Assembly (NCBI RefSeq): GCF_024699945.1
Contig: NZ_JAJOMY010000001.1
Span: forward strand, 3,479,001-3,543,000
Reading direction: 5' to 3'
DNA: 64,000 nt
DNA from: Phenylobacterium sp. J426
GTDB taxonomy: Bacteria; Pseudomonadota; Alphaproteobacteria; Caulobacterales; Caulobacteraceae
In this document: positions 41,867 through 50,641 of the stretch, piece by piece
Numbering within the stretch: the stretch's first letter is position 1
Layout: every line of letters begins with the position of its first letter
The notes under the pieces: generated by a model
What the model saw: the letters and a program-made list of their open reading frames with translations, nothing else
Told to the model about the DNA's origin: nothing
Databases searched by the model: none
Position numbers and translations under genes: made by a program

Positions 41867-42694
41867 TTAACGGAATAGGCCCAGCAGGATCGACGAGGAC
41901 TGGTTCGCGATCGACAGCGCCTGGACGCCCAGTTGCTGCTTGGTCTGCAGCGCCTGGAGCCTTGCGCTTTCCTTCGCGAGGTCGGCGTCGACGAGGTTGC
42001 CCACGCCAGCGTCGATCGAGTCCTGAAGCTTGTTGACGAACTCGATGTGCGACGACAGCGACTTGGAGCCGGTGCCGAGCTTCGACAGGGCGGTCGACAC
42101 GTTGGTGATCGACGAGTTGATCGTCGTGATCAGCGACGAGGCCGCCGAAGCCGTGGAGAACGTCGTGCCGGCCGAGATCAGCACGTTCGCGCCACCGAGC
42201 GCGAGGCTCTGAGCTTGGACGGTGATCTTCTTGGTGCCGTTGGCGTTCGCGATGGCCGCGATGGTCGTGCCGCCGCTCTTGACCATGTTGATGCCGTTGA
42301 ATTCGGCATTCGTCACGGCCTTGGCCAGCTGATCACGCAGGGCGCCGAAGTCTTCGGCGAGCGCGGTCCGGCTGGTCGAGTCGAGCGAGGTGTCCGAAGC
42401 CGCCAGGGCCTTTTCCTTCATCTGAAGGAGCAGGTCCGAAACGGTCTCGCCGGCCGAGATGGCCACGTCCACGGTCGACACGGAGCGTTGCAGCGACTCA
42501 CGAACCGCATCCAGCGAACGGCTGTTGGCGCGCTGGTTCTGGGCGATGGCCCAGATGGCGCCGTTGTCCTTCGCAGAAGCGACCCGCTTGCCCGTGTTGA
42601 TCCGGGCCTGGGTCGTCATCAGTTCGTTGTTGGTCTGGTTCAGGTTCTGGAGCGCGATCATCGCGCCCACGTTGGTATTGACGCTATTCGGCAT
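41867..42694 (-). CDS. Flagellin (major-type paralogue B)
   Basis: 275 residues; begins [20 protein letters not shown] and ends with [21 protein letters not shown]. It has the D0 and D1 helices and a short middle domain, and is close to the flagellin at 42979 (residues 25-150 virtually identical). Threonine/serine-rich stretches ([20 protein letters not shown]) lie in the exposed part and are the natural sites for O-glycosylation by FlmG-type enzymes. Start ATG 42694, about 62 bases downstream of the predicted transcription start of a sigma-54 promoter (42768-42782). Confidence 0.96.
   Translation of the reverse strand: MPNSVNTNVGAMIALQNLNQTNNELMTTQARINTGKRVASAKDNGAIWAIAQNQRANSRSLDAVRESLQRSVSTVDVAISAGETVSDLLLQMKEKALAASDTSLDSTSRTALAEDFGALRDQLAKAVTNAEFNGINMVKSGGTTIAAIANANGTKKITVQAQSLALGGANVLISAGTTFSTASAASSLITTINSSITNVSTALSKLGTGSKSLSSHIEFVNKLQDSIDAGVGNLVDADLAKESARLQALQTKQQLGVQALSIANQSSSILLGLFR
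42233..42586. repeat. 354-bp block identical to 43345-43698
   Basis: Reading the two flagellin genes side by side with an offset of 1112 bases, I find no mismatch in this block, while the flanks of both genes differ. This is the footprint of recent gene conversion or duplication between paralogues. Confidence 0.9.
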
Positions 42695-42767
42695 CAGTTC
42701 GGTCCTTCTTCTCAAGGAACCGGCGCCGTTCTGGCGGCCGGAGGCGTTTTGCCCGAGGGAGCCGGCA

Positions 42768-42782
42768 GCAAGCCGGGCGCCA
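42768..42782 (-). promoter_or_regulatory. Sigma-54 promoter of flagellin gene 42694
   Basis: Minus-strand TGGCGC-CCGGC-TTGC, with GG and GC ten bases apart as sigma-54 requires. The start site would lie near 42756, leaving a leader of about 60 bases. Confidence 0.75.
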
Positions 42783-42850
42783 GAGCCGCGCCGCCCGAAG
42801 AATCACCTAAGTTCTTGAAATAGCGCCGTTATACCTGTGTTAGCCATGAC

Positions 42851-42874
42851 AAAACCCGGCACTTTCTGCCGGGT
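42851..42874 (-). terminator. Intrinsic terminator between the two major flagellin genes
   Basis: Minus strand: ACCCGGC, seven-base loop, GCCGGGT, then TTT. It lies between the flagellin at 42979 and the sigma-54 promoter of the next flagellin, so each flagellin is its own transcription unit. Confidence 0.75.
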
Positions 42875-42942
42875 GGGAGGTTGAGGCGGCAAGAATTGCC
42901 GGGCGCAAACCGGCCATATCTGCCGGGCGCCTCGAAAGGTCA

Positions 42943-42969
42943 CCCGGGCGGAGCAGGGCCCCGCCCGGG
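42943..42969 (-). terminator. Hairpin just after flagellin gene 42979
   Basis: Nine-pair GC-rich stem (cccgggcgg with ccgcccggg) around a nine-base loop, about ten bases past the stop codon. No clear T-tract; it may protect the mRNA end, with the hairpin at 42851 as the terminator proper. Confidence 0.6.
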
Positions 42970-42978
42970 GATCGCGAC

Positions 42979-43809
42979 TTAGCGGAACAGACCCATCAGG
43001 ATCGACGAGGACTGGTTCGCGATCGACAGCGCCTGGACGCCCAGTTGCTGCTTGGTCTGCAGCGCCTGGAGCCTTGCGCTTTCCTTCGCGAGGTCCGCAT
43101 CGACGAGGTTGCCCACGCCGGCGTCGATCGAGTCCTGAAGCTTGTTGACGAACTCCAGGTGAGAGCCCAGCGACTTCGAGCCGGTGCCGAGCTTCGACAG
43201 GGCGGTCGAGACGTTGGTGATCGACGTGTTGATCGTGGTGATCAGCGACGAGGCCGCCGAAGCCGTGGAGAACGTCGTGCCGGCCGAGATCAGGACGTTC
43301 GCACCGCCGAGCGCGAGGCTCTGGGCCGAAACGGTGATCTTCTCGGTGCCGTTGGCGTTCGCGATGGCCGCGATGGTCGTGCCGCCGCTCTTGACCATGT
43401 TGATGCCGTTGAATTCGGCATTCGTCACGGCCTTGGCCAGCTGATCACGCAGGGCGCCGAAGTCTTCGGCGAGCGCGGTCCGGCTGGTCGAGTCGAGCGA
43501 GGTGTCCGAAGCCGCCAGGGCCTTTTCCTTCATCTGAAGGAGCAGGTCCGAAACGGTCTCGCCGGCCGAGATGGCCACGTCCACGGTCGACACGGAGCGT
43601 TGCAGCGACTCACGAACCGCATCCAGCGAACGGCTGTTGGCGCGCTGGTTCTGGGCGATGGCCCAGATGGCGCCGTTGTCCTTCGCAGAAGCGACCCGTT
43701 TGCCCGTGTTGATCCTGGTCTGGGTGGTGTTGAGCTCCGTGTTTGTCGCGTTGAGGTTCTGGAGCGCGACCATCGCGCCCACGTTGGTGTTGACCGAGTT
43801 CATCGGCAT
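42979..43809 (-). CDS. Flagellin (major-type paralogue A)
   Basis: 276 residues, starting [20 protein letters not shown] (ATG 43809, or 43803 if the family start M-N-S is used) and ending [15 protein letters not shown]. Same architecture as paralogue B, with ser/thr-rich exposed segments. It is controlled by the best sigma-54 promoter in the window (43885-43899) and has a leader of about 63 bases with a stable hairpin. FlbT, encoded just upstream, represses fljK translation in Caulobacter by binding the leader of its mRNA; the same control is likely here. Confidence 0.96.
   Translation of the reverse strand: MPMNSVNTNVGAMVALQNLNATNTELNTTQTRINTGKRVASAKDNGAIWAIAQNQRANSRSLDAVRESLQRSVSTVDVAISAGETVSDLLLQMKEKALAASDTSLDSTSRTALAEDFGALRDQLAKAVTNAEFNGINMVKSGGTTIAAIANANGTEKITVSAQSLALGGANVLISAGTTFSTASAASSLITTINTSITNVSTALSKLGTGSKSLGSHLEFVNKLQDSIDAGVGNLVDADLAKESARLQALQTKQQLGVQALSIANQSSSILMGLFR
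43345..43698. repeat. 354-bp block identical to 42233-42586
   Basis: Partner of the block at 42233-42586. The first mismatches are at 42232/43344 and 42587/43699. Confidence 0.9.
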
Positions 43810-43837
43810 CGTTGAAGCCTTCCGTTCTGGAGGTAAG

Positions 43838-43856
43838 AGCCCGGCTTTTGCCGGCT
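43838..43856 (-). promoter_or_regulatory. Leader hairpin of flagellin mRNA (candidate FlbT target)
   Basis: On the minus strand AGCCGGC-AAAA-GCCGGGCT forms a seven-pair stem with one bulged base and an AAAA loop, inside the predicted 5' leader of the flagellin at 42979. In Caulobacter FlbT acts on the 5' leader of fljK mRNA, so this hairpin is a natural candidate; binding is inferred. Confidence 0.5.
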
Positions 43857-43884
43857 GAGCGATTTTTCGCCCGCGGAAGGCCTC

Positions 43885-43899
43885 GCAAGCGCCGGGCCA
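43885..43899 (-). promoter_or_regulatory. Sigma-54 promoter of flagellin gene 42979
   Basis: Minus strand TGGCCC-GGCGC-TTGC, an exact match to the Caulobacter flagellar sigma-54 form (TGGCCC-N5-TTGC). Expected start near 43873, about 64 bases before the ATG. Activation by FlbD is expected from the family, but I did not identify an ftr-type element. Confidence 0.85.
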
Positions 43900-44035
43900 G
43901 GCTTAACCATGACCGACCCCGACACCGCCCCTGAAATCGTTGAGCTTTTCGGCTGGATGCGCGCGGAAAGCACGCATCTCCGTTAGCCAAACGTGCCGCC
44001 CGGCAGGAACTGCCGGTTCAGGTGGGCAAGACATG

Positions 44036-44061
44036 AAAAAGGCCGCGGCGAACCGCGGCCT
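44036..44061 (-). terminator. Intrinsic terminator after flaF
   Basis: Minus strand AGGCCGCGG-TTCG-CCGCGGCCT followed by TTTT: nine-pair stem, stable UUCG tetraloop and U-tract. It ends the flbT-flaF transcript about 25 bases after the flaF stop. Confidence 0.92.
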
Positions 44062-44085
44062 CCTGGCGTCCTCAATCGGGTCGGA

Positions 44086-44457
44086 TCAGGCGGCCGCGGC
44101 GGCGGAGCCGTTGCTGGCGAGGCCCTGCATGATCATGCGGTTCACCTCGATGAGCGGCTCGATGTCTTCCTGTTTCCGGATCACCAGCGTGGTGTGCTTC
44201 GACACCCAGATGCTGAGCGAGATGATCGAGGCGCGCAGCTGCTGGGGCAGCTTGTTTTCCGAGCTCTGGCAGTCCGAGCCCAGCACCGCCCACATCCGAC
44301 GGTTCCAGTCGAGCGCGTCGATCCGGCCGCGCAGGTCGTCGGGGTCGCAGGCCGCCGCGTCCATCAAGGCGCGCGTCACCTGGGCGAACAGGCGGTATTC
44401 CATGTCGCGTGGGTTCTCGGCCCGCGTCGCCGCCTGCTGGTAGGCGTTAAACGACAT
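44086..44457 (-). CDS. flaF: Flagellar biosynthesis regulator FlaF
   Basis: 123 residues. Family hallmarks are [56 protein letters not shown] and [10 protein letters not shown]. In Caulobacter FlaF is a chaperone-like factor that binds flagellin and opposes FlbT, licensing flagellin synthesis and secretion. It overlaps flbT by 11 bp and is followed by a classic terminator, so flbT-flaF form a two-gene operon. Confidence 0.96.
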   Translation of the reverse strand: MSFNAYQQAATRAENPRDMEYRLFAQVTRALMDAAACDPDDLRGRIDALDWNRRMWAVLGSDCQSSENKLPQQLRASIISLSIWVSKHTTLVIRKQEDIEPLIEVNRMIMQGLASNGSAAAAA

Positions 44458-44842
44458 TCCCCAACCTCTCGTCTTCGTACTCGATCAGCCGACGGCAGAG
44501 CATGAGCGCCTTGTAGTACTCGCGCGCCATGCAGTGCCGGGAGATGTTCACGCATTCCCCGAGGATCTGCGGATTGGCGATAACGCTCATGAACTCGGTC
44601 ATGCGACGCACGAACTCGTCGTAGTACCGGTCGGCGTTCGCCTCATCGAGGTACATCATCATGACGGGGAAGTAGATCCGGCGGGCCGGCGTGTTCGCCT
44701 CCTCCGCCTGCATGATGTCCTTCTCGCGGAGGACCGAAGCCTTGTTCTGCAGGACGAGCACCGAGCGACGGTCGCCGTTCTGCACCACGGCGCCATTGAG
44801 AACGAACCGCTCTCCAGGCCTCAGCGACAATTTCAGCGGCAA
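44447..44842 (-). CDS. flbT: Flagellin mRNA regulator FlbT
   Basis: 131 residues, family length. It begins [20 protein letters not shown], with [20 protein letters not shown] and [20 protein letters not shown] as conserved blocks. FlbT represses flagellin translation post-transcriptionally through the flagellin mRNA leader until the hook is complete. The start is TTG 44842 with a G-rich site (GGAGCAGGGGGCGG) upstream; no in-frame ATG precedes it. Coupled to flaF. Confidence 0.95.
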   Translation of the reverse strand: MPLKLSLRPGERFVLNGAVVQNGDRRSVLVLQNKASVLREKDIMQAEEANTPARRIYFPVMMMYLDEANADRYYDEFVRRMTEFMSVIANPQILGECVNISRHCMAREYYKALMLCRRLIEYEDERLGNVV

Positions 44843-45040
44843 ATCCGCCCCCTGCTCCTACGCCCTCGAACCGATTTCCGATTCGACCGGGCCATTGTCG
44901 CCTTCCGCCAGGCCCTGCGCACCTAAAGCGATAGTCGGCGGCAAGTTAACGCCACCTTGCCGACCGCCCGGACGGCGCAGCTTAAGGCGGCATTAAGCAC
45001 GATCGCGCGACCAACGCCTCGACGATCAGGAGTGGATTTC

Positions 45041-46828
45041 ATGCCGCGTCAGGCCCATCGCAGCGCCCCTGCCCCGCAGGCGCTTCAGATCGCCGCACCT
45101 GCCGCCAAGCGCATGCTGGCGGACAATCTGGTTGAGGATCGCTCCGGCGAAGCGTTGGCCCGGCTGACCTCCGCCATGGGCGAACTGAAAGCGATGGCGG
45201 CGCAGCCGATGCTGCAACGCGCCGTGGAGGCCCTGAACGCCCAGGACGAGAAGGCGGCGGCCGACTGGGCGCTGAAGGCCCTCAAGATCGACGAGCGCAA
45301 CGGCTTCGGCTGGTGCCTGCTGGCCATGGCCCGCGAGCGCGCCGGCGACTTCATCTCCTCGATCAGCGCGTACGAATCGGCGCTGAAGCTGATGCCGGAG
45401 CATGCCGAGATCGCCAACGATCTCGGCCGCTTGGCCATGCGGATGGCCATGCCCGACCAGGCCGAGAAATTCTTCCGCCACTTCCTCATGCAGCGTCCCG
45501 GCCACCCCGAAGGGGCCAACAATCTGGCCAGCGCCCTGCGCATGCAGGGGCGAAGGGCGGAGGCGATCGAGGTGCTGCGGCCGGCGATCCAGCAGGAGCC
45601 GACCAGCGCGCTGCTATGGAACAGCCTGGCCGCCGTCGTCGCCGAGGACGGCGATCATGCGACCGCCGAGATCTTCTTCGCCGAGGCCCTGCGGATCGAT
45701 CCGCGCTTCCTGCGCGCCCGCTACAACCTCGCCAACTCACTGGCCGACCGTGGCGCGGTGGCCGAGGCGCTCGAACACATTGAGGCGGTGCTGCCCTCGG
45801 TGAAGGCGGCCGACGACCGCCAGATGATGACCCTGGCCCGCGCGACCTGCCGGCTGGCGGTGGGCCGACTGTCCGAAGGCTGGGACGACTACGAAGCGCG
45901 GACCGACCACCAGTTCGCCGACAGCGTGCAGTTCCTCATCGACCGGCCGCGCTGGCAGCCGGGCATGGACCTCGCCGGCAAGTCGGTGCTGGTCATCGGC
46001 GAGCAGGGCCTGGGGGACGAGATCCTCTTCGCCAACGTCCTGCCGGACCTGACCGAACGTCTGGGCTCCGACGGCCGCCTCACCCTGGCGGTGGAGAAGC
46101 GCCTCGTGCCGCTGTTCGCCCGCAGCTACCCGCAGGCGGAGGTCGGCGCGCACACGACCTTCACCCACGGCGGCCGCGCGATGCGGGCGATGACCTTCGT
46201 CGAAGACCCGTCGCAGATCGACCTGTGGGTTCCCATCGCGACCCTCCTGCGCGAGTTCCGCCGCGACGTGGCGAGCTTCCCCGATCGGCCTCGGTTCCTG
46301 GAAGCGGATCCGATGCGCGTTGCGCACTGGCGCCGCGTGCTGGACGAGGCTCCGACCGGCCTGAAGGTCGGCCTGCTGTGGAAGAGCGGCACCGCCCGCG
46401 GCGCCCGCCATCGCTATTTCTCGGCCTTCGAGCAGTGGGCGCCTGTGTTGGCCCAGAAGGGCGTGACCTTCGTGAACCTGCAGTACGGCGACTGCGCCGA
46501 CGAGTTGGCCTACGCCCGCCGGGAGCTGGGGGTCGAGGTCTGGGACCCGCCGGGCATCGACCTGAAACAGGACTTGGACGAGGTGGCCGCCCTCTCCTGC
46601 GCCCTGGACCTCGTCCTCGGCTTCTCGAACGCCACCTTCAACATCGCCGCCGCCTGCGGCGCGCCCGCCTGGCTGATCACCACGCCCGGCGCCTGGCCCA
46701 GGCTGGGCTGCGAGGACACCTACCCGTGGTACCCGCAGGTCCGCGCCTTCGCCCCCAAGACGTTCGGCGACTGGGAGACCACGATGGCCGAGGTGGCCGA
46801 CGCCCTGGGCGCCTTCGCAAGGCCGTGA
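45041..46828 (+). CDS. flmG: FlmG-type TPR flagellin glycosyltransferase
   Basis: 595 residues. TPR repeats fill about residues 60-270 (DERNGFGWCLLAMARERAGD, MPEHAEIANDLGRLAMRMAM, RPGHPEGANNLASALRMQGR, EPTSALLWNSLAAVVAEDGD). A GT-B-like C-terminal domain follows, with [56 protein letters not shown] and DLVLGFSNATFNIAAACGAP. In Caulobacter FlmG (formerly FlbA) binds flagellin through its TPRs and attaches pseudaminic acid. Start ATG 45041 has AGGAG upstream. It diverges from flbT. No pseudaminic acid synthesis genes lie in the window, so the donor pathway is elsewhere. Confidence 0.87.
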   Translation: MPRQAHRSAPAPQALQIAAPAAKRMLADNLVEDRSGEALARLTSAMGELKAMAAQPMLQRAVEALNAQDEKAAADWALKALKIDERNGFGWCLLAMARERAGDFISSISAYESALKLMPEHAEIANDLGRLAMRMAMPDQAEKFFRHFLMQRPGHPEGANNLASALRMQGRRAEAIEVLRPAIQQEPTSALLWNSLAAVVAEDGDHATAEIFFAEALRIDPRFLRARYNLANSLADRGAVAEALEHIEAVLPSVKAADDRQMMTLARATCRLAVGRLSEGWDDYEARTDHQFADSVQFLIDRPRWQPGMDLAGKSVLVIGEQGLGDEILFANVLPDLTERLGSDGRLTLAVEKRLVPLFARSYPQAEVGAHTTFTHGGRAMRAMTFVEDPSQIDLWVPIATLLREFRRDVASFPDRPRFLEADPMRVAHWRRVLDEAPTGLKVGLLWKSGTARGARHRYFSAFEQWAPVLAQKGVTFVNLQYGDCADELAYARRELGVEVWDPPGIDLKQDLDEVAALSCALDLVLGFSNATFNIAAACGAPAWLITTPGAWPRLGCEDTYPWYPQVRAFAPKTFGDWETTMAEVADALGAFARP

Positions 46829-46907
46829 GGAACGCCCGGTTTTCCTGAGGGTTTTCGCAAGGGACAGCGCCGCTCCGGCGCAGCCCGCAGACCACAGGGA
46901 GCCCTTC

Positions 46908-47429
46908 ATGGCCGGCCAGAGCTTCGAGCCCGACTTCGACGATCAGGATCAGTCGGAGATCTTCGACGAGACGAACGCCGGCGAAGGCGGCGACGCCGGC
47001 GAGGTGCGCAGCTACGCCGACGCCTCCGAGCGCCGAACCTTCGAGGAGCTGCCGGACGTTCCGGACCTCACTCAGTTGATCGGGGATCGTGACGACGACG
47101 AGGCCGTCGCCCTGGACGCCGACGAGTTCGATCCCGACGCGGTCGACGACGGTGATTTCGAGGAGGACAACGAGCTCGACTACCGCGCCGCCACCGAGGA
47201 GCGGGAGGACGACATCGACGGCCTGGGTCCCGAGGACAGCTTCAACGAGGATCGGATCCTGCGCACCGAGATCGAAGGCCTGCACGAGGTGCGGGACGCG
47301 GACGAGGCCGAGGGCGGGGAGGACGACTTTACGGACTTCCAGGCCCGAAACGTCTCCGACGAGGATCTCAAGGAGCTGGGCTATTCGGAGGACCGCGGCG
47401 GCGAGACCCGCGCCAAGCCGGACGAATAG
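46908..47429 (+). CDS. Very acidic hypothetical protein
   Basis: 173 residues, extremely rich in Asp and Glu (for example [52 protein letters not shown]). It has few hydrophobic residues and is predicted to be largely disordered apart from TFEELPDVPDLTQLIG and DRILRTEIEGLHEVRDAD. The ribosome binding site (GGGAG) is good. Similar acidic proteins of unknown function occur in Caulobacterales; some have been annotated as primosomal protein, which I cannot support from the sequence. Confidence 0.75.
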   Translation: MAGQSFEPDFDDQDQSEIFDETNAGEGGDAGEVRSYADASERRTFEELPDVPDLTQLIGDRDDDEAVALDADEFDPDAVDDGDFEEDNELDYRAATEEREDDIDGLGPEDSFNEDRILRTEIEGLHEVRDADEAEGGEDDFTDFQARNVSDEDLKELGYSEDRGGETRAKPDE

Positions 47430-47547
47430 AAGGCTCGCTCGACGCTAGGTAAGGGCGCGGAACCGGCTTGAATGTCGGCCCGCGCCCTATAGTCTGCCCC
47501 AGACAAACAAACGTTCGAATGCGGGCCCGACCCGCCTGGGGACCTGA

Positions 47548-48414
<867 letters not shown>

Positions 48415-48455
48415 TCGCGCCCTAGCGGTTACAGCTAATTCACTCGCCTTTTTCG

Positions 48456-48506
48456 AGGGCTCCAGCCACGTTCTCATGTGAACGGACTGGAGCCCTTGTC
48501 ACATGA
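48456..48506 (+). promoter_or_regulatory. Interleaved inverted repeats enclosing RBS and start codon
   Basis: Repeat 1 is AGGGCTCCAG (48456-48465) with its exact complement CTGGAGCCCT (48487-48496), which contains the GGAG ribosome binding site. Repeat 2 is TCATGTGA (48474-48481) with TCACATGA (48499-48506), which contains the ATG start codon. The order 1-2-1'-2' is that of a pseudoknot or of two competing hairpins. Confidence 0.6.
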
Positions 48507-49312
48507 AGCCGCTGCTTCTCCTCGCCGCCGCCTCGCTTCTCCCGCTGGCGGCGTGCGCCTCGAAGGCGCCGCCGCGCGCGGCGCTGGACTGCCCGGCCAC
48601 CCAGGGCGCCCTCACCCGCACCTCCGCCGCCGACGACGGCAAGACGTGCGTCTACGCCTCCGCTGACGGCGCCGAGGTGACCCTGCGCCTCATTCCCGTC
48701 GCGGGCAGCGCGTTCGCGACTCTGGATCGCCTCGAGAGCACCTTGCTGGCCGAGGCCGACAAGGCGCCGACCGGCGAGGCCGTCGCGGTCGCGGAAACCG
48801 CCGCCTCGGCCACCAGCATCGCGGACGCCAGGCGCATCGAAAGCGAGGCCGCGAAGGATGCGGCGGCGGTGCAGGCGCCCGGCGCGGAGCGCTCGGACGA
48901 CGGCGTCGACGTCCGGGTGGAAGCCGGCAAGGTCGTGGTCAAGGAGGGCGGCAGCACGACGCGCGTCAACCTGCCCGGCGTCCGGATCGAAGCTGACGAG
49001 GACAGCGACTCCGCCAGCATCCGGATCGGTCCGATGCACATCGACGCCAACGGCGACGAGGCGCGCCTCCAGGTGCGCCGTGACGTCCGGCTGAAAGGGG
49101 AATCGCTGTCGCGCGAGAAACGCGGCGTGCGCGCCACCTTCATCGTCGGCGGCCGTCAGGGCGAGAACCGGTCGTTCGTGGGCTACGAGGCCGGCGGACC
49201 CAAGACCGGGCCGCTGGCCGTGGCCATCGTGCGCTCCAACCAGGCGCTGGACACCGGGGACGACGTCCTCGACGACGTGAAGCGCCTGGTGCGCAAGAAC
49301 GGCGGGGTCTAG
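48503..49312 (+). CDS. Lipoprotein of unknown function
   Basis: 269 residues with a lipoprotein signal (MKPLLLLAAASLLPLAACAS, lipobox LAAC). A first segment carries two cysteines (LDCPATQGAL, KTCVYASADGAEVTLRLIP), a middle part is helical and Ala-rich, and a repeated beta segment follows (VDVRVEAGKVVVKEGGSTTR, VNLPGVRIEADEDSD, SASIRIGPMHIDANGDE), reminiscent of short beta-helix turns. I recognise no family of known function. The start codon and ribosome binding site sit inside interleaved inverted repeats, which suggests translational control. Confidence 0.8.
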   Translation: MKPLLLLAAASLLPLAACASKAPPRAALDCPATQGALTRTSAADDGKTCVYASADGAEVTLRLIPVAGSAFATLDRLESTLLAEADKAPTGEAVAVAETAASATSIADARRIESEAAKDAAAVQAPGAERSDDGVDVRVEAGKVVVKEGGSTTRVNLPGVRIEADEDSDSASIRIGPMHIDANGDEARLQVRRDVRLKGESLSREKRGVRATFIVGGRQGENRSFVGYEAGGPKTGPLAVAIVRSNQALDTGDDVLDDVKRLVRKNGGV

Positions 49313-49322
49313 GGACCCCGCC
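49301..49322. terminator. Bidirectional hairpin over the stop codon
   Basis: Nine-pair perfect stem (GGCGGGGTC with GACCCCGCC) with loop TAGG that contains the lipoprotein gene's TAG stop. It lies between two converging genes and could stop transcripts from both sides. Confidence 0.65.
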
Positions 49323-49330
49323 TGCCCGCC

Positions 49331-49705
49331 TCAACCGGCCGGCTGGACCTCGACCACCTTGTACGTCAGCGGCCGGCCGTCCTCGTCGGTGACGGTGACG
49401 TACTCGCCGACCGCGAAACGGTGTTCGCCCAGGCGGTGGACCGGCTCGTCGTCGGCCGCGTCGTCCGCGTCATAGTCGAAGAACCAGCGCTGCCCCTTGC
49501 GCGCCAGGCGACCGTCGGCGGGGTCCTCGTCCGGCGCGAAGCGGCGCACGGTGCAGGCGTCCTTCGCCTTGGCGTAGGCGCTCTCGTCCAGCATGCCGTC
49601 GGCGGTCAGCGGCGCCGTCAGCGCATAGCCGCGGTGATCGTCGCCGCCGGCGAATTCCGTGCCGGGATTGCGAGCAAGCCGCATCACGATGCGCGACAGG
49701 GACAT
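49331..49705 (-). CDS. Conserved hypothetical protein
   Basis: 124 residues, soluble and acidic. It begins MSLSRIVMRLARNPGTEFAG, has HRGYALTAPLTADGMLDESA, CTVRRFAPDEDPADG and GQRWFFDYDADDAADDEPVH, and ends in a beta-rich VGEYVTVTDEDGRPLTYKVV. The pattern is familiar from unannotated alphaproteobacterial proteins; no known domain. It lies 15 bp after the universal stress protein gene on the same strand, so the two are probably co-expressed. Confidence 0.75.
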   Translation of the reverse strand: MSLSRIVMRLARNPGTEFAGGDDHRGYALTAPLTADGMLDESAYAKAKDACTVRRFAPDEDPADGRLARKGQRWFFDYDADDAADDEPVHRLGEHRFAVGEYVTVTDEDGRPLTYKVVEVQPAG

Positions 49706-49720
49706 GGGTGACCTCCAGAC

Positions 49721-50533
49721 CTAGTGGGATAGAAATAGGGACGGCTGATCGGAATTCAGCAAGGTGCGGGTCGTTCCGCCGAAGATGAATTCTTGAAGCC
49801 GCGGGTGGCCGAACGCGCCGGCCACCAGGATATCCGCGCCCGCCTGGGCGCACGCGTGCAGCAGCGCCGGTGCGGCGTCGCCGCTGTCGGGCAGGACCCG
49901 CAGTTCCGACGTCACCGCGCGCGCCGCGTAGTACTGCTGCAACTTTGCCGGCTCGAACGTCCGGGAACTCGCCTTCGGCGCCGCCAGGATGATCACATGG
50001 CTCGCCTTCTCCAGCAGCGGCAGCGCCAGCCGCGCCGCGCGCGAGGCCTCCTTCCCGCCGTCCCAGGCGACCGCCACGACGCCGCCGACCTTCAGGCCGG
50101 CGCGAGCAACCAGCACGGGCCGCTGCTCGTCGGCGACCATCTGCTGGAACGCTTCGGCCAACGGGCCCCGGCCACGAGCCGGGTCGTCGCCGAAGACCAC
50201 GACGTCGGACAGCCGGCTCTCCGCCGAAAGGCCGGCCCAGACCGGCGTCTGCAGCGCGATGAACCGACCCTTGGCGTAGCCGGCGCCTTCAAGCGCCGCC
50301 CGCGCGTTCTTCTCGCCGGCCGCGGCCGCCTCCTTGAGGGATTCCAGCGCCGTCGTCTGAACGCCGCCCAGGAAGCCTTCGCCCATCCACGGCATGACGT
50401 CGGCCACGTCGGCCGGCGTATAGACCCCGGCCACTTCGGCGCCGAAAGGCTCGGCCAGGGTCACGGCGGCCGCGACCGCGGCGCGATCGCCTTGTCCGCC
50501 CGAGAGGGGCGCCATGATGCGGGCCCAGCTCAT
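49721..50533 (-). CDS. Universal stress protein, tandem-domain type
   Basis: 270 residues from ATG 50533 (MSWARIMAPLSGG), which has AAGGA about eight bases upstream; ATG 50548 would add five. Two UspA-like domains are present. The second keeps the nucleotide-binding pattern G-x2-G-x9-G-(S/T) as AGAFGHPRLQEFIFGGTTRT; the first is degenerate. This suggests an ATP-binding (UspFG/UspA-like) role in stress tolerance. Monitored stimulus unknown. Confidence 0.9.
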   Translation of the reverse strand: MSWARIMAPLSGGQGDRAAVAAAVTLAEPFGAEVAGVYTPADVADVMPWMGEGFLGGVQTTALESLKEAAAAGEKNARAALEGAGYAKGRFIALQTPVWAGLSAESRLSDVVVFGDDPARGRGPLAEAFQQMVADEQRPVLVARAGLKVGGVVAVAWDGGKEASRAARLALPLLEKASHVIILAAPKASSRTFEPAKLQQYYAARAVTSELRVLPDSGDAAPALLHACAQAGADILVAGAFGHPRLQEFIFGGTTRTLLNSDQPSLFLSH

Positions 50534-50641
50534 CCGTTCATCCTTCATCCCCGCCTGTCTGGACCCCGCGGCCCCGCCGCAGCATTGATCTTTCGCAGGT
50601 CCTGGGCCAGTTCACGGCCTGACTGTGGAGGTAATGCGCCG

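Noticed and set aside
42860..42930. Possible sigma-54 site at GGCAATTCTTGC near 42890
   Set aside because: Only eight bases separate GG and GC; sigma-54 needs ten. It is part of a family of GCCGG-containing hairpins.
44930..44975. Possible sigma-54 promoter for flbT at GCAAGTTAACGCCAC
   Set aside because: Spacing between GG and GC is nine, one short; not supported.
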